A stretch of 64,000 nucleotides of DNA from Dyella thiooxydans (GTDB lineage: Bacteria > Pseudomonadota > Gammaproteobacteria > Xanthomonadales > Rhodanobacteraceae): the NCBI RefSeq assembly GCF_001641285.1, contig NZ_CP014841.1:992001-1056000 (forward strand). Direction: 5' to 3'. The notes under the pieces are model-generated. The model was not told the origin of the DNA. It did no database searches and worked only from the letters and a program-made list of their open reading frames with translations. The position numbers were made by a program, and so were the translations under genes. Below are positions 1-11,207 of the stretch, one piece after another (position 1 is the first letter of the stretch; every line of letters starts with the position of its first letter).

Positions 1-892
1 GGTCGTAGCATTCGGTGTGGCGACGGAAGATCTCGGTGGCGGAGATCGCCATCGGCGAATCGAGGAACACCGGCAGCGTGCGCGGCAGCCGGCCGCTCTC
101 CACGCCGGCGCGCAGGTAGTAGAGGATCTCCTGCGCACGCTCCAGCGCGAAGGTGGGGATCACCACGTTGCCGCCGCGGGCGAAGGTGTCGGTGATCGCG
201 GCATACAGCTCCTCCACCGAGGGCCCCAGCGGCTTGTGCAGGCGGTCGCCGTAGGTGGTTTCCATCACCACCGCGTCGGCATGCGGCGGCGGCTGCGGAT
301 CGCGCAGGATCGGCCGGCCGCTGTTGCCGAGGTCGCCGGAGAAGATCACCGAGCGGCCGCCGTCGCCCTCCTGCACGATGCGGATGCTGGCCGAGCCGAG
401 GATGTGCCCGGCGTCATGGAAGGTGGCGGTCAGGCCCGGCGCGAGCTCGATCGGCTGGCCATAGCGCGCGACGCGGCCGAAGCGGTCCATCGCGTTGAGC
501 GCGTCGAGGGTGGTGTACAGCGGCTGCCCGTCCTTGTCGCCGCGACGCCATGCGTGTCGCTGGCGGCGCTCGGCATCGGCTTCCTGCAGACCGGCGGCGT
601 CCAGCATCACCAGCCGCGCCAGCTCGCGCGAGGCTGCGGTGGTGATGATCTCGCCGGAGAACCCCCGATCGACCAGCAGCGGGATGCGACCGCAGTGGTC
701 CAGGTGGGCGTGGGTCAGCAGCAGTATGTCGATCGAGGCCGGATCGAAGCCGAAATCGTCGCCGTTCTGCTCGTCCAGTTCGCGGCTGCCCTGGTACATG
801 CCGCAGTCGACCAGGATCCGCTTGCCGGCGGCCTCGAGCAGGTGGCACGAGCCGGTGACCTCGCGGTCGGCGCCGTGGAAGGAGATTTTCAT
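1..892 (-). CDS. Beta-CASP metallo-beta-lactamase-fold RNA nuclease, 3' end outside window
   Basis: The minus-strand frame starts at an ATG at 892 and is still open at base 1, so about 297 N-terminal residues are visible and the C-terminus is missing. It begins MKISFHGADREVTGSCHLL and carries the zinc-binding motif THAHLDHCGR, then FSGDLGNSGRPIL, and beta-CASP-type segments ETTYGDRLH and LDSPMAISATEIF. This order is that of the YSH1/CPSF73-like RNA-processing exonuclease family, in which two metal ions drive RNA phosphodiester cleavage. Its ATG overlaps the stop of the LOG gene (ATGA), so it is probably translationally coupled and sits at the end of the N-ATPase transcript. The substrate cannot be told from sequence. 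Confidence 0.85.
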   Translation of the reverse strand, partial: MKISFHGADREVTGSCHLLEAAGKRILVDCGMYQGSRELDEQNGDDFGFDPASIDILLLTHAHLDHCGRIPLLVDRGFSGEIITTAASRELARLVMLDAAGLQEADAERRQRHAWRRGDKDGQPLYTTLDALNAMDRFGRVARYGQPIELAPGLTATFHDAGHILGSASIRIVQEGDGGRSVIFSGDLGNSGRPILRDPQPPPHADAVVMETTYGDRLHKPLGPSVEELYAAITDTFARGGNVVIPTFALERAQEILYYLRAGVESGRLPRTLPVFLDSPMAISATEIFRRHTECYD

Positions 893-1842
893 GGGCGTGC
901 ATCCGTGGCAGTGGAGGGGAGCAGGGGGCTGCCGTTGCGTTCATGCCAGTCGAGGATCCCCTGCCAGGCTTCCTCGGCGGTCTCGGCGTACCAGAACAGG
1001 TCGCGGTCTTCCTCGTCGATGCTGCCGGACTCGAGCAGGAAATCAACGTCGAACACGCGGCGCCAGTAGTCCTCGCCGACCAGCACGATGGGAATGGGCG
1101 CGCTCTTGCGGGTCTGGATCAGGGTCAGCGCGCCGAACACCTCATCCAGCGTGCCGTAGCCGCCGGGCAGGGCGACGATGGCGACTGCCCGCTTCATGAA
1201 GTGCAGCTTGCGCATGGCGAAGTAGTGGAACTGCATGCACAGCCCCGGCGTGACGTAGGGGTTCGGATACTGCTCGCGCGGCAGCGCGATGTTCAGGCCC
1301 ACCGTCTGCGCGCCGGCCTCGCACGCGCCGCGATTGGCCGACTCCATCGCACCGGGACCGCCACCGGTGAGGATGGCCAGGCCGGGAATGCCGGCCAGGC
1401 CGACCCGCTGGCCGACCTCGCGCCCCACTTCGTAGTAGCGCGACAGGGCTTCCCGCCGCTCGGCCAGTTGCAGTGCGCGCACGGTGGCCGGGTCGTCGGG
1501 CCGCGAGCCGGCCGCTTCCCGCGCCGAGGCGAGCTCGCGCTTTGCCGTCTCCGGCTCGCGCAGGCGCGTGCTGCCGTAGACCAGCACCGTGCGCTCGATG
1601 CCGTGTGCGGCGAGCACCAGCTCGGCCTTGAGGTAGTCCACCTGCAGGCGAACGCCGCGCGCGGCGTCCTCGTGGAGGAAAGCCGTATCGCTGTCCGCTT
1701 CCCGGTACGACGGGTGCTGCATGATCGCGCGCAGCCGCTCGTCGACCTGCGGTTCTTCGGCGTGTGCCTTGGGATGCTCCCAAGGCAGCGGCGTGCGGCG
1801 CTTGTGGGGCGGAGGCGGCGGGCAGTGGCGGCGGTGGTTCAA
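889..1842 (-). CDS. LOG-family nucleotide 5'-monophosphate nucleosidase
   Basis: The protein is about 317 residues and contains the LOG/lysine-decarboxylase-like signature GGGPGAMESANRGA and the loop PGGYGTLDE, which bind the nucleotide phosphate and ribose. Characterised family members release the base from nucleoside 5'-monophosphates (cytokinin activation in plants, nucleotide salvage in bacteria). The N-terminal extension of over 100 residues before the Rossmann core is longer than in short LOG proteins. The start chosen is TTG at 1842, because AAAGGAG lies 6 bases before it; the frame is open upstream to a GTG at 1866. It lies 45 bp after atpG and overlaps the nuclease gene by 4 bp. The family is secure, the exact substrate is not. 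Confidence 0.82.
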   Translation of the reverse strand: MNHRRHCPPPPPHKRRTPLPWEHPKAHAEEPQVDERLRAIMQHPSYREADSDTAFLHEDAARGVRLQVDYLKAELVLAAHGIERTVLVYGSTRLREPETAKRELASAREAAGSRPDDPATVRALQLAERREALSRYYEVGREVGQRVGLAGIPGLAILTGGGPGAMESANRGACEAGAQTVGLNIALPREQYPNPYVTPGLCMQFHYFAMRKLHFMKRAVAIVALPGGYGTLDEVFGALTLIQTRKSAPIPIVLVGEDYWRRVFDVDFLLESGSIDEEDRDLFWYAETAEEAWQGILDWHERNGSPLLPSTATDARP

Positions 1843-1887
1843 GTGCGGCTCCTTTGGTCGCGGCACGGTGGCTGCGATCGGGGGTGG

Positions 1888-2736
1888 TCAGGTCCGGGCG
1901 GCGGAAAGCTCAAGGATCTCGTCGGTGATGTCTTCCTGGCGCACGCGCTGAAACTCGAGCGTGAGCGAGGCTTCGGTGCGCTCCAGATTGCCGTGGGCGG
2001 CGATCATCGCCTGCATGCGCGCCTGGTTTTCCGCCGCGTAGGACAGCATCAGCGCCGCGCACAGGTCGGCATGCACGTATTCGACCGCGAGCTGTTCGAG
2101 CAGGATCGTCGGCGGCAGGTTCATCAGCGGCGCCTGGCCATCGGCGAGACGGGCGGGAAAGCGGCCGAAGTCGAACGGCAGCAGCCGGCGCTGCTCGATG
2201 CTCTGCTCCTCGCCTTCGCCCGGGCTGCCGTGCACCAGCAGCACCCGGCCTGGTCCACGCGCGGCGAGCGCCGCATAGATCGCATCGGAAATCCGGTCGG
2301 CCAGTGCGGAGACCTCGTCGGTATGGGCGGCCATCGGCACGCTCCAGGCCGGTGTGCGCCCGCGGTTGCCGGCCACCATCAGGCCGCGGTCGCCGACGAT
2401 GAACAGGCGGCTGTTGGCTTTGTCGGCCAGCGGCAGGGCGACATCGAGTACGCGCTCGTTGAAGCTGCCGGCGAAACCCTGTTCGGCGCACAGCGCGACC
2501 ACCAGGACGCCGTCGCCGGGTGCGGCTGGCGCAGCGACGGACCGGCCGGACGGCAAGCTGCCGAGTACCTGGTCGATGGCCTGGCCGATGGTGGCGGCAT
2601 ACAGGCGGATCGCTTCCAGCTCGCGTCGCGCCTGCTGCGAACGGCTCGCCGCGATCGCCCGCATCGCGGAGATCACGCTGCCCAGCTGGCGCGTGGAGTC
2701 CAGTCGCGCCGCGACTTCGGCCAGCTGTCCGCTCAT
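1888..2736 (-). CDS. atpG: N-ATPase gamma subunit (central stalk)
   Basis: The protein has 282 residues and forms the rotor shaft between the catalytic hexamer and the c-ring. The N-terminal helix ([30 protein letters not shown] region) and the C-terminal helix, with [20 protein letters not shown] near the end, have the two-helix layout of F-type gamma subunits, but the sequence is divergent and matches the N-ATPase group by position as last subunit gene. The ATG overlaps the atpA stop (ATGA). No delta gene follows, as is usual for N-ATPases. Confidence 0.9.
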   Translation of the reverse strand: MSGQLAEVAARLDSTRQLGSVISAMRAIAASRSQQARRELEAIRLYAATIGQAIDQVLGSLPSGRSVAAPAAPGDGVLVVALCAEQGFAGSFNERVLDVALPLADKANSRLFIVGDRGLMVAGNRGRTPAWSVPMAAHTDEVSALADRISDAIYAALAARGPGRVLLVHGSPGEGEEQSIEQRRLLPFDFGRFPARLADGQAPLMNLPPTILLEQLAVEYVHADLCAALMLSYAAENQARMQAMIAAHGNLERTEASLTLEFQRVRQEDITDEILELSAART

Positions 2737-4259
2737 GCCTGCGCCCCCTTGGCGGCGGCGATGCCGGCGACCAGTTCGCGCACCCGTTTCACCAGCGCGT
2801 TGCGGGTGGACGGATCCAGTGCGTCGCCGATCGGTATCGGCTGTCCCTCGGCCAGGCGGGCCGGCAGTTGCCGGCGCAGCTCGGCGATCAGGTCGGCGGG
2901 CTGGTCGTCCAGCACGCCGTCGTCCAGCGCGGCGAGCTGGGCGAGCTGTTCCGGCAGTTGCTGTGCGGCGAAGCGCGGCTGGGTGAGTAGGGCGCGGATC
3001 GCCCGGCCCCGCGCGATCTGCGCCTTGACGCGGGTGTCGCTGAGGTTGCCGAAGCGGGTAAACAGCTCCAGTTCGAGAAACTGCGAATACTGCAGCCGCA
3101 GCTGGCCGGCCACCTCGCGCAGCACCGGCGGCTGCGCCTTGCCGCCGACCCGGCTGACCGACAGGCCGACGTCCACCGCGGGTCGCTGGTCGGCGGCGAA
3201 CAGCGAGGTGTCGAAGACGATCTGGCCATCGGTGATCGAGATCAGGTTGGTCGGGATGTAGGCGGCCAGGTTACCCGCCTCGGTCTGCGCAATCGGCAGC
3301 GCGGTGAGCGAACCGCCGCCCCTGGCGGATGACAGCTTGGCGGCGCGTTCGAGCATGCGGGCATGCAGGTAGAACACGTCGCCGGGATAGGCCTCGCGGC
3401 CGGCCGGCTGGTGGGTGAGCAGGGCCAGCTCGCGGTGGGTGGCGGCGTGCTTGGTCAGGTCGTCGATCACGATCAGCGCGTGCTGGCCGCGGTCGCGGAA
3501 GTACTCGGCGATGCTGAAGCCGGCGAACGGCGCCACCCACTGCAGGCCGGCCGACGCCGACGCCGAGGCGACCACGAAGATGGTGCGCTCCGGCGCACCA
3601 TGCGCGCGCACCGCCTCGATCACCTGCTGCACGGCATGCGCGCGCTGGCCGACCGAGACGTACACGCAGACCATGTCCGAGTGCTTCTGGTTGATCATCG
3701 CGTCCACCGCCAGCGAGGTCTTGCCGGTGGCGCGGTCGCCGATCAGCAGCTCGCGCTGGCCGCGGCCGATCGGGAACATCGCGTCGATCACCAGCACGCC
3801 GGTGGCGACCGGCTCGCTGACCAGGTCGCGCTCGATGATCGCCGGGGCCGGGCGCTCGATCGGCAGGTGGTCCGCGGCCGCCACCGGCTCGTCGCGGTCC
3901 AGCGGGCGACCCAGCGGGTCGAGCACGCGGCCGAGCAGGCCCGGGCCGACCGGTACACGCAGCACCTCGCCGGTGCCCAGTACTTCCGAACCGGCCTCCA
4001 CGCTGCCGTCATCGTCCAGCAGCACCGCGGCCAGCGTGTCCTCGTCCAGCGACAGCACGAAGCCCATGTGGTCGTGCTGGAAGCGCAGCAGCTCGTGCAT
4101 CCGGGCCTGGGCCAGGCCGGAGACGATGGCGATGCCGTCGGCGATCCGCACCACGTGACCCAGGCCGACCGAGCGCACGCCGAGTCGGGCCCGGGCGACG
4201 ACATCCCGGCTGCGGCGCAGCCAGTCGCCGGCGGTGGCGTCAGGCGTGTCCGTCGGCAT
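2733..4259 (-). CDS. atpA: N-ATPase alpha subunit
   Basis: The protein is 508 residues, a normal length for an alpha subunit. It shows the Walker A loop GDRATGKTS, the segment [13 protein letters not shown], the Walker B strand [12 protein letters not shown], and [15 protein letters not shown] followed by the arginine-finger region [13 protein letters not shown]. Alpha subunits bind nucleotide without hydrolysing it and supply the arginine finger to the beta active site. The gene overlaps atpF by 20 bp upstream and atpG by 4 bp downstream, so the operon is tightly coupled. The start ATG at 4259 fits the frame and the overlap. Confidence 0.95.
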   Translation of the reverse strand: MPTDTPDATAGDWLRRSRDVVARARLGVRSVGLGHVVRIADGIAIVSGLAQARMHELLRFQHDHMGFVLSLDEDTLAAVLLDDDGSVEAGSEVLGTGEVLRVPVGPGLLGRVLDPLGRPLDRDEPVAAADHLPIERPAPAIIERDLVSEPVATGVLVIDAMFPIGRGQRELLIGDRATGKTSLAVDAMINQKHSDMVCVYVSVGQRAHAVQQVIEAVRAHGAPERTIFVVASASASAGLQWVAPFAGFSIAEYFRDRGQHALIVIDDLTKHAATHRELALLTHQPAGREAYPGDVFYLHARMLERAAKLSSARGGGSLTALPIAQTEAGNLAAYIPTNLISITDGQIVFDTSLFAADQRPAVDVGLSVSRVGGKAQPPVLREVAGQLRLQYSQFLELELFTRFGNLSDTRVKAQIARGRAIRALLTQPRFAAQQLPEQLAQLAALDDGVLDDQPADLIAELRRQLPARLAEGQPIPIGDALDPSTRNALVKRVRELVAGIAAAKGAQA

Positions 4260-4986
4260 GGGTCAGCTCGTGCTGGAGATGGGCGAGGTCGGCGCGCAGG
4301 TGATTGCTGACCACCAGGTCGGGACTGCGCAGTTCCAGCCCGGCGATCAGGTTCGGATCGACCATGGTCGGCAGTGGGGCAGCGCGGCCGATGGCCTGCT
4401 GGATCGCCTGTGTGCAATGGTCCCTTTCGCCCGCCTCGAGCGTGCGCGGCGCCACCAGTGCGAGCGGGGTCGCCGCATCGGCCAGCTTCTGCTTCTGCGA
4501 ATCCGGCAGCGCCCGCAGCGAGGCGACCAGATCGTCGAGAAAGCCGGCGACGCGGGCCGAGGCGGGCAGGCGGTCGAGCAAGCGCCCGGCCATGTCGATG
4601 GCCAGGGCGGCCGCGCGCTGTTCGTCGGCATGCTGCTGTGCGAGGAGCTGCTTGTCGCGGTCGGCCTGCGCCTGCTGCCGCAGGGTGTCGACCTCGGTCT
4701 GCGCGGCGGCCAGCAGACGGGTGCGTGCCGCTTCGGCATCGGTCTGCGCGGCCTTCATCGCCGCCTCGCGCCCGGCGGCGAGCTCGGCCTGCTGCGTTTG
4801 TGCCGCCGCCGTGGCCTGGCGCGCGCGGTCGCGTTCGGCTTCGGCGTCGGCCAGCAGCTTGGCGGCCGCCTCGCGCCGTCGCGCGATCGCCTGCACCACG
4901 GGCCGGTACAGCACGCGCGACAGCAGCCAGATCAGGACCAGCGCATTGATCGCCTGCAGCGCCAGCGTCCAGAAGTCGATTTTCAT
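4240..4986 (-). CDS. atpF: N-ATPase b subunit (extended peripheral stalk)
   Basis: The protein is 248 residues, about 90 longer than an ordinary b subunit. It starts with one membrane helix ([18 protein letters not shown]), continues as a long charged Ala/Arg/Glu-rich coiled coil to about residue 150, and ends in a domain (residues about 150-248) absent from ordinary b subunits. N-ATPase operons lack a delta gene, and the longer b subunit is thought to take over its stator role. That function is inferred for this protein. It sits 13 bp after atpE and overlaps atpA. Confidence 0.88.
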   Translation of the reverse strand: MKIDFWTLALQAINALVLIWLLSRVLYRPVVQAIARRREAAAKLLADAEAERDRARQATAAAQTQQAELAAGREAAMKAAQTDAEAARTRLLAAAQTEVDTLRQQAQADRDKQLLAQQHADEQRAAALAIDMAGRLLDRLPASARVAGFLDDLVASLRALPDSQKQKLADAATPLALVAPRTLEAGERDHCTQAIQQAIGRAAPLPTMVDPNLIAGLELRSPDLVVSNHLRADLAHLQHELTHADGHA

Positions 4987-4999
4987 CGAAGGTCGCCGC

Positions 5000-5248
5000 T
5001 CACTTCAGGAACGGGTTGGCGAACAGCAGCAGGATCGCGACCACCAGGCAGTAGATCGCCATCGTCTCGATCATCGCCAGGCCGACGAACAGCGTGCGCG
5101 AGATGGTGCCGGCCGATTCGGGCTGGCGGGCGATCGCATCCATCGCGGCGGCCACCGCACGGCCTTCCGCGAGCGCCGGGCCGATCGCGCCGAAGCTCAC
5201 CGACAGTGCGGCGGCGAGGATGCTGACAACGGGAATCAGGTCGTTCAT
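5000..5248 (-). CDS. atpE: N-ATPase c subunit (rotor ring)
   Basis: The protein has 82 residues and two membrane helices joined by the loop ARQPE (residues 40-44). Helix 2 holds the ion-carrying Glu61 in the context IETMAIY, so Thr62 and Tyr66 occupy the Na+-ligand positions of sodium-type rings. Helix 1 has Glu28 where sodium rings usually have Gln (GPALAEG). This double-glutamate arrangement is typical of N-ATPases. The related Burkholderia ring was reported to be H+-specific, so the coupling ion is open. The start ATG at 5248 overlaps the atpB stop. Confidence 0.95.
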   Translation of the reverse strand: MNDLIPVVSILAAALSVSFGAIGPALAEGRAVAAAMDAIARQPESAGTISRTLFVGLAMIETMAIYCLVVAILLLFANPFLK

Positions 5249-5961
5249 GACGGGTCTCTCCGATCGGAAGATGCGGGCGCGTCCGGCGCGCGCGAGGGCG
5301 GGGCGGGGTGCACGGCGGCGCCGATGAACACCATCGCCAGCACACTGAAGATGTAGGCCTGGATGGCGCCAGTGAGCAGGTCCAGCGCCATGAACGGGAT
5401 CGGCACGATCAGCCCGGCCAGCGACAGCGCGATGCCGACCACGAACACGCTGCTCATCACGTTGCCGAACAGGCGCACCATCAGCGAGAAGGTGCGGGTG
5501 ATCTGCTCGACCAGGTTCAGCGGCACCATCAGCCAGCCCGGCTCGGCGAAGGTGGCGAGGTAGCCGCGTACGCCGCGGGCGCGCAGGCCGAACCAGATGG
5601 TGGCGAAGAACACGATGCCGGCGAGCGCGGCGTCTGTTTCCAGGTGGGCGGTGGGCGGTTCGATACCGGGCACCAGGCCCGACCAGTTCGCGACCAGCAC
5701 GAACAGGAAGATGCTGCCGATCAGCGGACGGTACGGTGCCGGGTCCACCTGCATGGTGTCGTGGATCTGCGCGTCGATGGTCTCGACCAGCAACTCGAGC
5801 ACGGCCTGGGTGCGCGAGGGACGCAACGACAGCCGGCGGGTGGCCAGCCAGGCGCCGATCACCAGCAGCGCCATGATTCCCCAGGTCACCGCCACGGCGG
5901 TGCTGACCGGGACCGGCCCGAGGTGGAACAGCGTCTCGGTGCGCAGCGGCGAGCCGATCAT
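5245..5961 (-). CDS. atpB: N-ATPase a subunit
   Basis: The protein is 238 residues with five to six membrane helices. The essential stator arginine lies in TFSLMVRLFGNVMS, and the last helix has the conserved GAIQAYIFSVLAMVFIG segment that lines the ion half-channel. The tail after it is Pro/Ala/Ser-rich and charged. The gene overlaps atpE by 4 bp and atpR by 4 bp. Together with the c-ring it forms the ion path through the membrane. Confidence 0.94.
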   Translation of the reverse strand: MIGSPLRTETLFHLGPVPVSTAVAVTWGIMALLVIGAWLATRRLSLRPSRTQAVLELLVETIDAQIHDTMQVDPAPYRPLIGSIFLFVLVANWSGLVPGIEPPTAHLETDAALAGIVFFATIWFGLRARGVRGYLATFAEPGWLMVPLNLVEQITRTFSLMVRLFGNVMSSVFVVGIALSLAGLIVPIPFMALDLLTGAIQAYIFSVLAMVFIGAAVHPAPPSRAPDAPASSDRRDPS

Positions 5962-6278
5962 GCGTCCGGCTCTCCAGTCGGTGATGGCGGGTTGCCGCCG
6001 GCGGCGCCATCACGCAGCAGCGCCTGCCGTGCCACCAGGAAACCGACGAACCCGGCCAGCAGGGCGCTTACGCCGAAGTGGAACAGCGCCGCCAGCAGCA
6101 GGGCGCTGGCCAGCACGCGCAGCCCCTGCGATGCCAGCGCCAGTCCGGTGCGGCCGGTGGCGAGCAGGCGCACGGTGTAGCGCAACCCGACGAAGTGGAG
6201 CAGGCCGACCAGGCCACCGCCGAGCAGGCCGATGCCGATTGCCGGAGCGAACGGAAGCGAAGCAAGCGACAGGATCAT
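5958..6278 (-). CDS. atpR: N-ATPase accessory membrane subunit AtpR
   Basis: The protein is 106 residues with three hydrophobic segments. The first is Gly-rich (GIGLLGGGLVGLLHFVGLRY) and is followed by VRLLATGR. AtpR is found only in N-ATPase operons, between atpQ and atpB, and is proposed to interact with the c-ring. The start ATG at 6278 was chosen over upstream in-frame codons because GAGGAA lies just upstream and the hydrophobic sequence begins there. It overlaps atpB by 4 bp. Confidence 0.85.
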   Translation of the reverse strand: MILSLASLPFAPAIGIGLLGGGLVGLLHFVGLRYTVRLLATGRTGLALASQGLRVLASALLLAALFHFGVSALLAGFVGFLVARQALLRDGAAGGNPPSPTGEPDA

Positions 6279-6288
6279 CTTGGGTTCC

Positions 6289-6587
6289 TCATTGACGGTG
6301 CATCCAGCGCCAGGCGAACCACATCCCCAGCCCCGCACCAACCGTGAGCAGGGCGGCGGCGAACATCACGCCGGTGCGCAGCCAGCGATCCAGCCAGTGG
6401 CCGGCGAGCAGGCCGAGCAGGATCGGCGTGACGATGGTCCAGCCCAGCACGCCGATCTGCGCCAGGCGGATGCTGGCCGGGGTGGCGGGATCGTCGCGGT
6501 TCGCTTCGTCGCGTTGGCGGGCACGGCGGGCGGCCGTGGCGACCGGGTCGCGGCCCTCTGTGCTGCGAGGCTCGGGTGGCGGTGTCG

Positions 6588-6591
<4 letters not shown>
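6289..6591 (-). CDS. atpQ: N-ATPase accessory membrane subunit AtpQ (AtpI/AtpZ-like)
   Basis: The protein is 100 residues. A charged, Arg-rich N-terminus of about 45 residues is followed by two membrane helices (IGVLGWTIVTPILLGLLAGHWL and MFAAALLTVGAGLGMWFAW). The Gly-containing helical hairpin is that of AtpI/AtpZ-type assembly or Mg2+-related factors. In N-ATPase operons the gene in this place, after atpC, is called atpQ. It overlaps atpC by 4 bp and is 10 bp from atpR. Confidence 0.85.
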
Positions 6592-8519
<1,928 letters not shown>

Positions 8520-8530
8520 TCCGGAACGGA

Positions 8531-9721
8531 TCAGCCCTGCATCAGTTCGAGCGCGGCACGCGCGGCGATCCACTCTTCGTTGGTCGGTTCGACCGCCACG
8601 CGTACCCGGCTCTCCGGGCCGGACACCACCGCAGCGTGCGCCGCGTTGGCGCGGGTGTCCAGCGCCACGCCCAGCCATCCGAGCGCATCGCAGACCCGCT
8701 CGCGGATCACCGCGTTGTGCTCGCCGATGCCGGCGGTGAACACCAGCATGTCCAGCCCGCCGAGCACGGCGGTGAGCGCGCCGATCTCGCGCACGATGCG
8801 CCGCACGTATAGGGCCAGCGCCTCGGCGACGGCGGCTTCGCCTTCGCGGGGCAGCAGCTCGCGCGGATCGCCCGACACCCCCGACACGCCGAGCAGTCCG
8901 GAGTCGTGGTAGAGCATGTGGCCGACGGCATCGACGCCGAGTCCACGGACCTGCATCAGGTACAGCACGGCACCGGGATCGAGCGCGCCGCAACGGGTGC
9001 CCATCATCAGGCCGTCCAGCGCGGAGAACCCCATCGTGGTGGCGACGCTGCGCAGCCCGTGCATGGCGCACAGGCTGGCGCCACTGCCGAGGTGGGCGCA
9101 GATCGTGCGGCCCCGGGCGCCGTCGCCGTAGCGTTCGGCCAGCACCGTGGCCATGTAGGCATAGGACAGGCCATGGAAACCGTAGCGGCGCAGCCCTTCG
9201 TCCCACAGTTCGCGCGGAAGCGGCAGCATCTGCTCCACCTTCGGCACGGTGTGGTGGAAGGCGGTGTCGAAGCAGGCGACCTGCGGCAGCTCCGGATGCA
9301 GCCCCAGCAGCGCCTCGATCGCTTCCAGTGCGAACGGCTGGTGCAGCGGCGCCAGCGGGATGTAGCTGCGCAGGTCGGCCAGCACGGCGGCATCCACCTG
9401 CACCGGCGCGAAATACTTGCTGCCGCCGTGCACCACGCGGTGCGCCACCGCGCCAAGGCGGCGCTCGCCGAGCCGGGCCTGCAGGCGCTCGCGGATGTGC
9501 ATCAGGGCGCCGGTGTACGGATCGTCGGCATCCAGTGCCAGCGTCGCGTCGGGCTCGCCGGAGGCTTCGTAGCGCGGTGCCGCCCCGGTGATGCCCTCGA
9601 CCTTGCCGCTCCAGGCCGGCTGGCGCGGCAGCGGCGAGATCGCCGCGTCGAACAGCGCGAACTTGATGCTCGACGAGCCGCAGTTGAGCACCAGCAGCAG
9701 GTCGCCCGCCGCTTTCGCCAT
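8531..9721 (-). CDS. ackA: Acetate kinase
   Basis: The protein is 396 residues. It has the acetate/propionate kinase signatures NCGSSSIKF near the N-terminus, HRVVHGG, CFDTAFHHTVP, HLGSGASLCAMHG, GTRCGALDPG and FTAGIGEH, in the usual order and full length. It converts acetyl phosphate and ADP to acetate and ATP, or the reverse. It lies 11 bp after the MaoC-phosphotransacetylase gene that would supply acetyl phosphate. The start ATG at 9721 is set by homology; a long open frame upstream is only shadow. Confidence 0.95.
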   Translation of the reverse strand: MAKAAGDLLLVLNCGSSSIKFALFDAAISPLPRQPAWSGKVEGITGAAPRYEASGEPDATLALDADDPYTGALMHIRERLQARLGERRLGAVAHRVVHGGSKYFAPVQVDAAVLADLRSYIPLAPLHQPFALEAIEALLGLHPELPQVACFDTAFHHTVPKVEQMLPLPRELWDEGLRRYGFHGLSYAYMATVLAERYGDGARGRTICAHLGSGASLCAMHGLRSVATTMGFSALDGLMMGTRCGALDPGAVLYLMQVRGLGVDAVGHMLYHDSGLLGVSGVSGDPRELLPREGEAAVAEALALYVRRIVREIGALTAVLGGLDMLVFTAGIGEHNAVIRERVCDALGWLGVALDTRANAAHAAVVSGPESRVRVAVEPTNEEWIAARAALELMQG

Positions 9722-9732
9722 GGGGAAGGCAC

Positions 9733-11178
9733 TCACAGCGGATGGGTCCGGTAACGGTGGGCCAGCAGCAGCGCCACCGCGCAGGAGGCCATGCGCGATT
9801 CGCGCGAGTCGGCACGGCTGGTGAGCACGATCGGGACCTTCGCGCCGATCACGATGCCGGCACTGGCCGCGCCGCCGAGGTATTCGAGCTGCTTGGCCAG
9901 CATGTTGCCGCTCTCCAGGTCCGGCACCACCAGTACGTCGGCCTGGCCGGCCACCGGCGAGACGATGCCCTTGATCCGCGCCGCTGCCACCGACACCGCG
10001 TTGTCGAACGCCAGCGGGCCATCCAGCACGCCGCCTTCGATCTGTCCGCGGTCGGCCATCTTGCACAGCGCCGCCGCATCCAGCGTGGCCGGCATGTGCG
10101 GGTTGACCGTCTCCACCGCGGCGAGGATCGCCACGCGCGGCTGCGCCACCCCGATCACCTGGGCCAGATCGATGGCGTTGCGGATGATGTCGGCCTTTTC
10201 CTCCAGCGTCGGGGTGATGTTGATTGCCGCGTCGGTGATGATGAAGGGCCGCGGGTAGGCCGGCGTCTGCATCACGAAGCAATGGCTGATCCGCCGCTTG
10301 GTACGCAGGCCGCTGCCGGCGGCGACCACCGCGCCCATCAGCTCGTCGGTGTGCAGGCTGCCCTTCATCAGCGCGTCGACCTCGCCGGTGGCGGCGAGCT
10401 CCACCGCGCGGGCCGCGGCGGCGTGGCTGTGTGGAACGTCCTCGATGGCGATGCCGGCCAGGTCGAAGCCCGCTGCGCTTGCCACCGCCTCGATGCGCTC
10501 GCGCGGGGCCACCAGCACCGGCTCGATCAACCCGGCAACCCGGGCGTCGATGGCGCTGCCGAGACTGGGTTCGTCGCAGGGGTGCACCACCGCCACGCGG
10601 ATCGAGCCCAGTGGACGCACGTAGTCGAGCAGGCGCTTCACGCCGTTGGTGCCGCCAGTCAGGCGGACCTCCGGCAGAGTCGCCCGCGGCCGCACGATCC
10701 GTTCGGTGGGCGCCAGTACCTCGGCCTCGCCCTCGATCGCTCGCTGGCCGGCCTGGTCGGTGCAACTGCAGTCGAGCACCAGGCGCTTGTGCGCTTCGTC
10801 TTTCGACCGCACGGTGACCCGGATGCTCAGCGTGTCGCCGATGTGCACCGGGGCGAGGAACTTCAGCGTCTGCGACAGGTAGATCGTGCCGGGGCCGGGC
10901 AGGCGGGTACCGAGTACGGCCGAGATCAGTGCCGCGCCCCACATGCCGTGGGCGATCACGCCGTGGAAGCGGGTGGAGGCGGCGAAGTCCGGGTCCAGGT
11001 GCTGCGGGTTGACGTCGCCGGACATCACGGCGAAGAGCTGGATGTCCGCCGCCGTCAGCGTGCGGTCGATCACCGCGGTGTCGCCGACGGCGATCTCGTC
11101 GAACGTGCGGTTGCGGATGAAGTGGATGTCGTCGGTGTCGCCGGGCGGGCCGGCGGGAACGGCGGGGGTGTCGGGCAT
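9733..11178 (-). CDS. MaoC-like hydratase / phosphate acetyltransferase fusion
   Basis: The protein is 481 residues in two domains. Residues about 20-160 are a MaoC hot-dog domain with the hydratase motif GDVNPQHLDPDFA (Asp and His catalytic) and FHGVIAHGMW. Residues about 180-481 are a phosphate acetyl/butyryltransferase domain with ALMKGSLHTDELM, ITDAAINITP and VVPDLESGNMLAKQLEY. The first domain hydrates enoyl-CoA (R-specific in this family) and the second exchanges CoA for phosphate. This layout is known as bifunctional enoyl-CoA hydratase/phosphate acetyltransferase. Followed by ackA, it makes a route from acyl-CoA to ATP. The start ATG at 11178 is the first Met of the hydratase domain. 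Confidence 0.92.
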   Translation of the reverse strand: MPDTPAVPAGPPGDTDDIHFIRNRTFDEIAVGDTAVIDRTLTAADIQLFAVMSGDVNPQHLDPDFAASTRFHGVIAHGMWGAALISAVLGTRLPGPGTIYLSQTLKFLAPVHIGDTLSIRVTVRSKDEAHKRLVLDCSCTDQAGQRAIEGEAEVLAPTERIVRPRATLPEVRLTGGTNGVKRLLDYVRPLGSIRVAVVHPCDEPSLGSAIDARVAGLIEPVLVAPRERIEAVASAAGFDLAGIAIEDVPHSHAAAARAVELAATGEVDALMKGSLHTDELMGAVVAAGSGLRTKRRISHCFVMQTPAYPRPFIITDAAINITPTLEEKADIIRNAIDLAQVIGVAQPRVAILAAVETVNPHMPATLDAAALCKMADRGQIEGGVLDGPLAFDNAVSVAAARIKGIVSPVAGQADVLVVPDLESGNMLAKQLEYLGGAASAGIVIGAKVPIVLTSRADSRESRMASCAVALLLAHRYRTHPL

Positions 11179-11207
11179 GGACGCGCTCCTTGGGTCCGTG
11201 GAGGGAT

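Noticed and set aside
9722-10942. Long N-terminal extension of ackA
   Set aside because: The acetate kinase homology begins at the ATG at 9721; the upstream part is an out-of-frame shadow of the MaoC-Pta gene.
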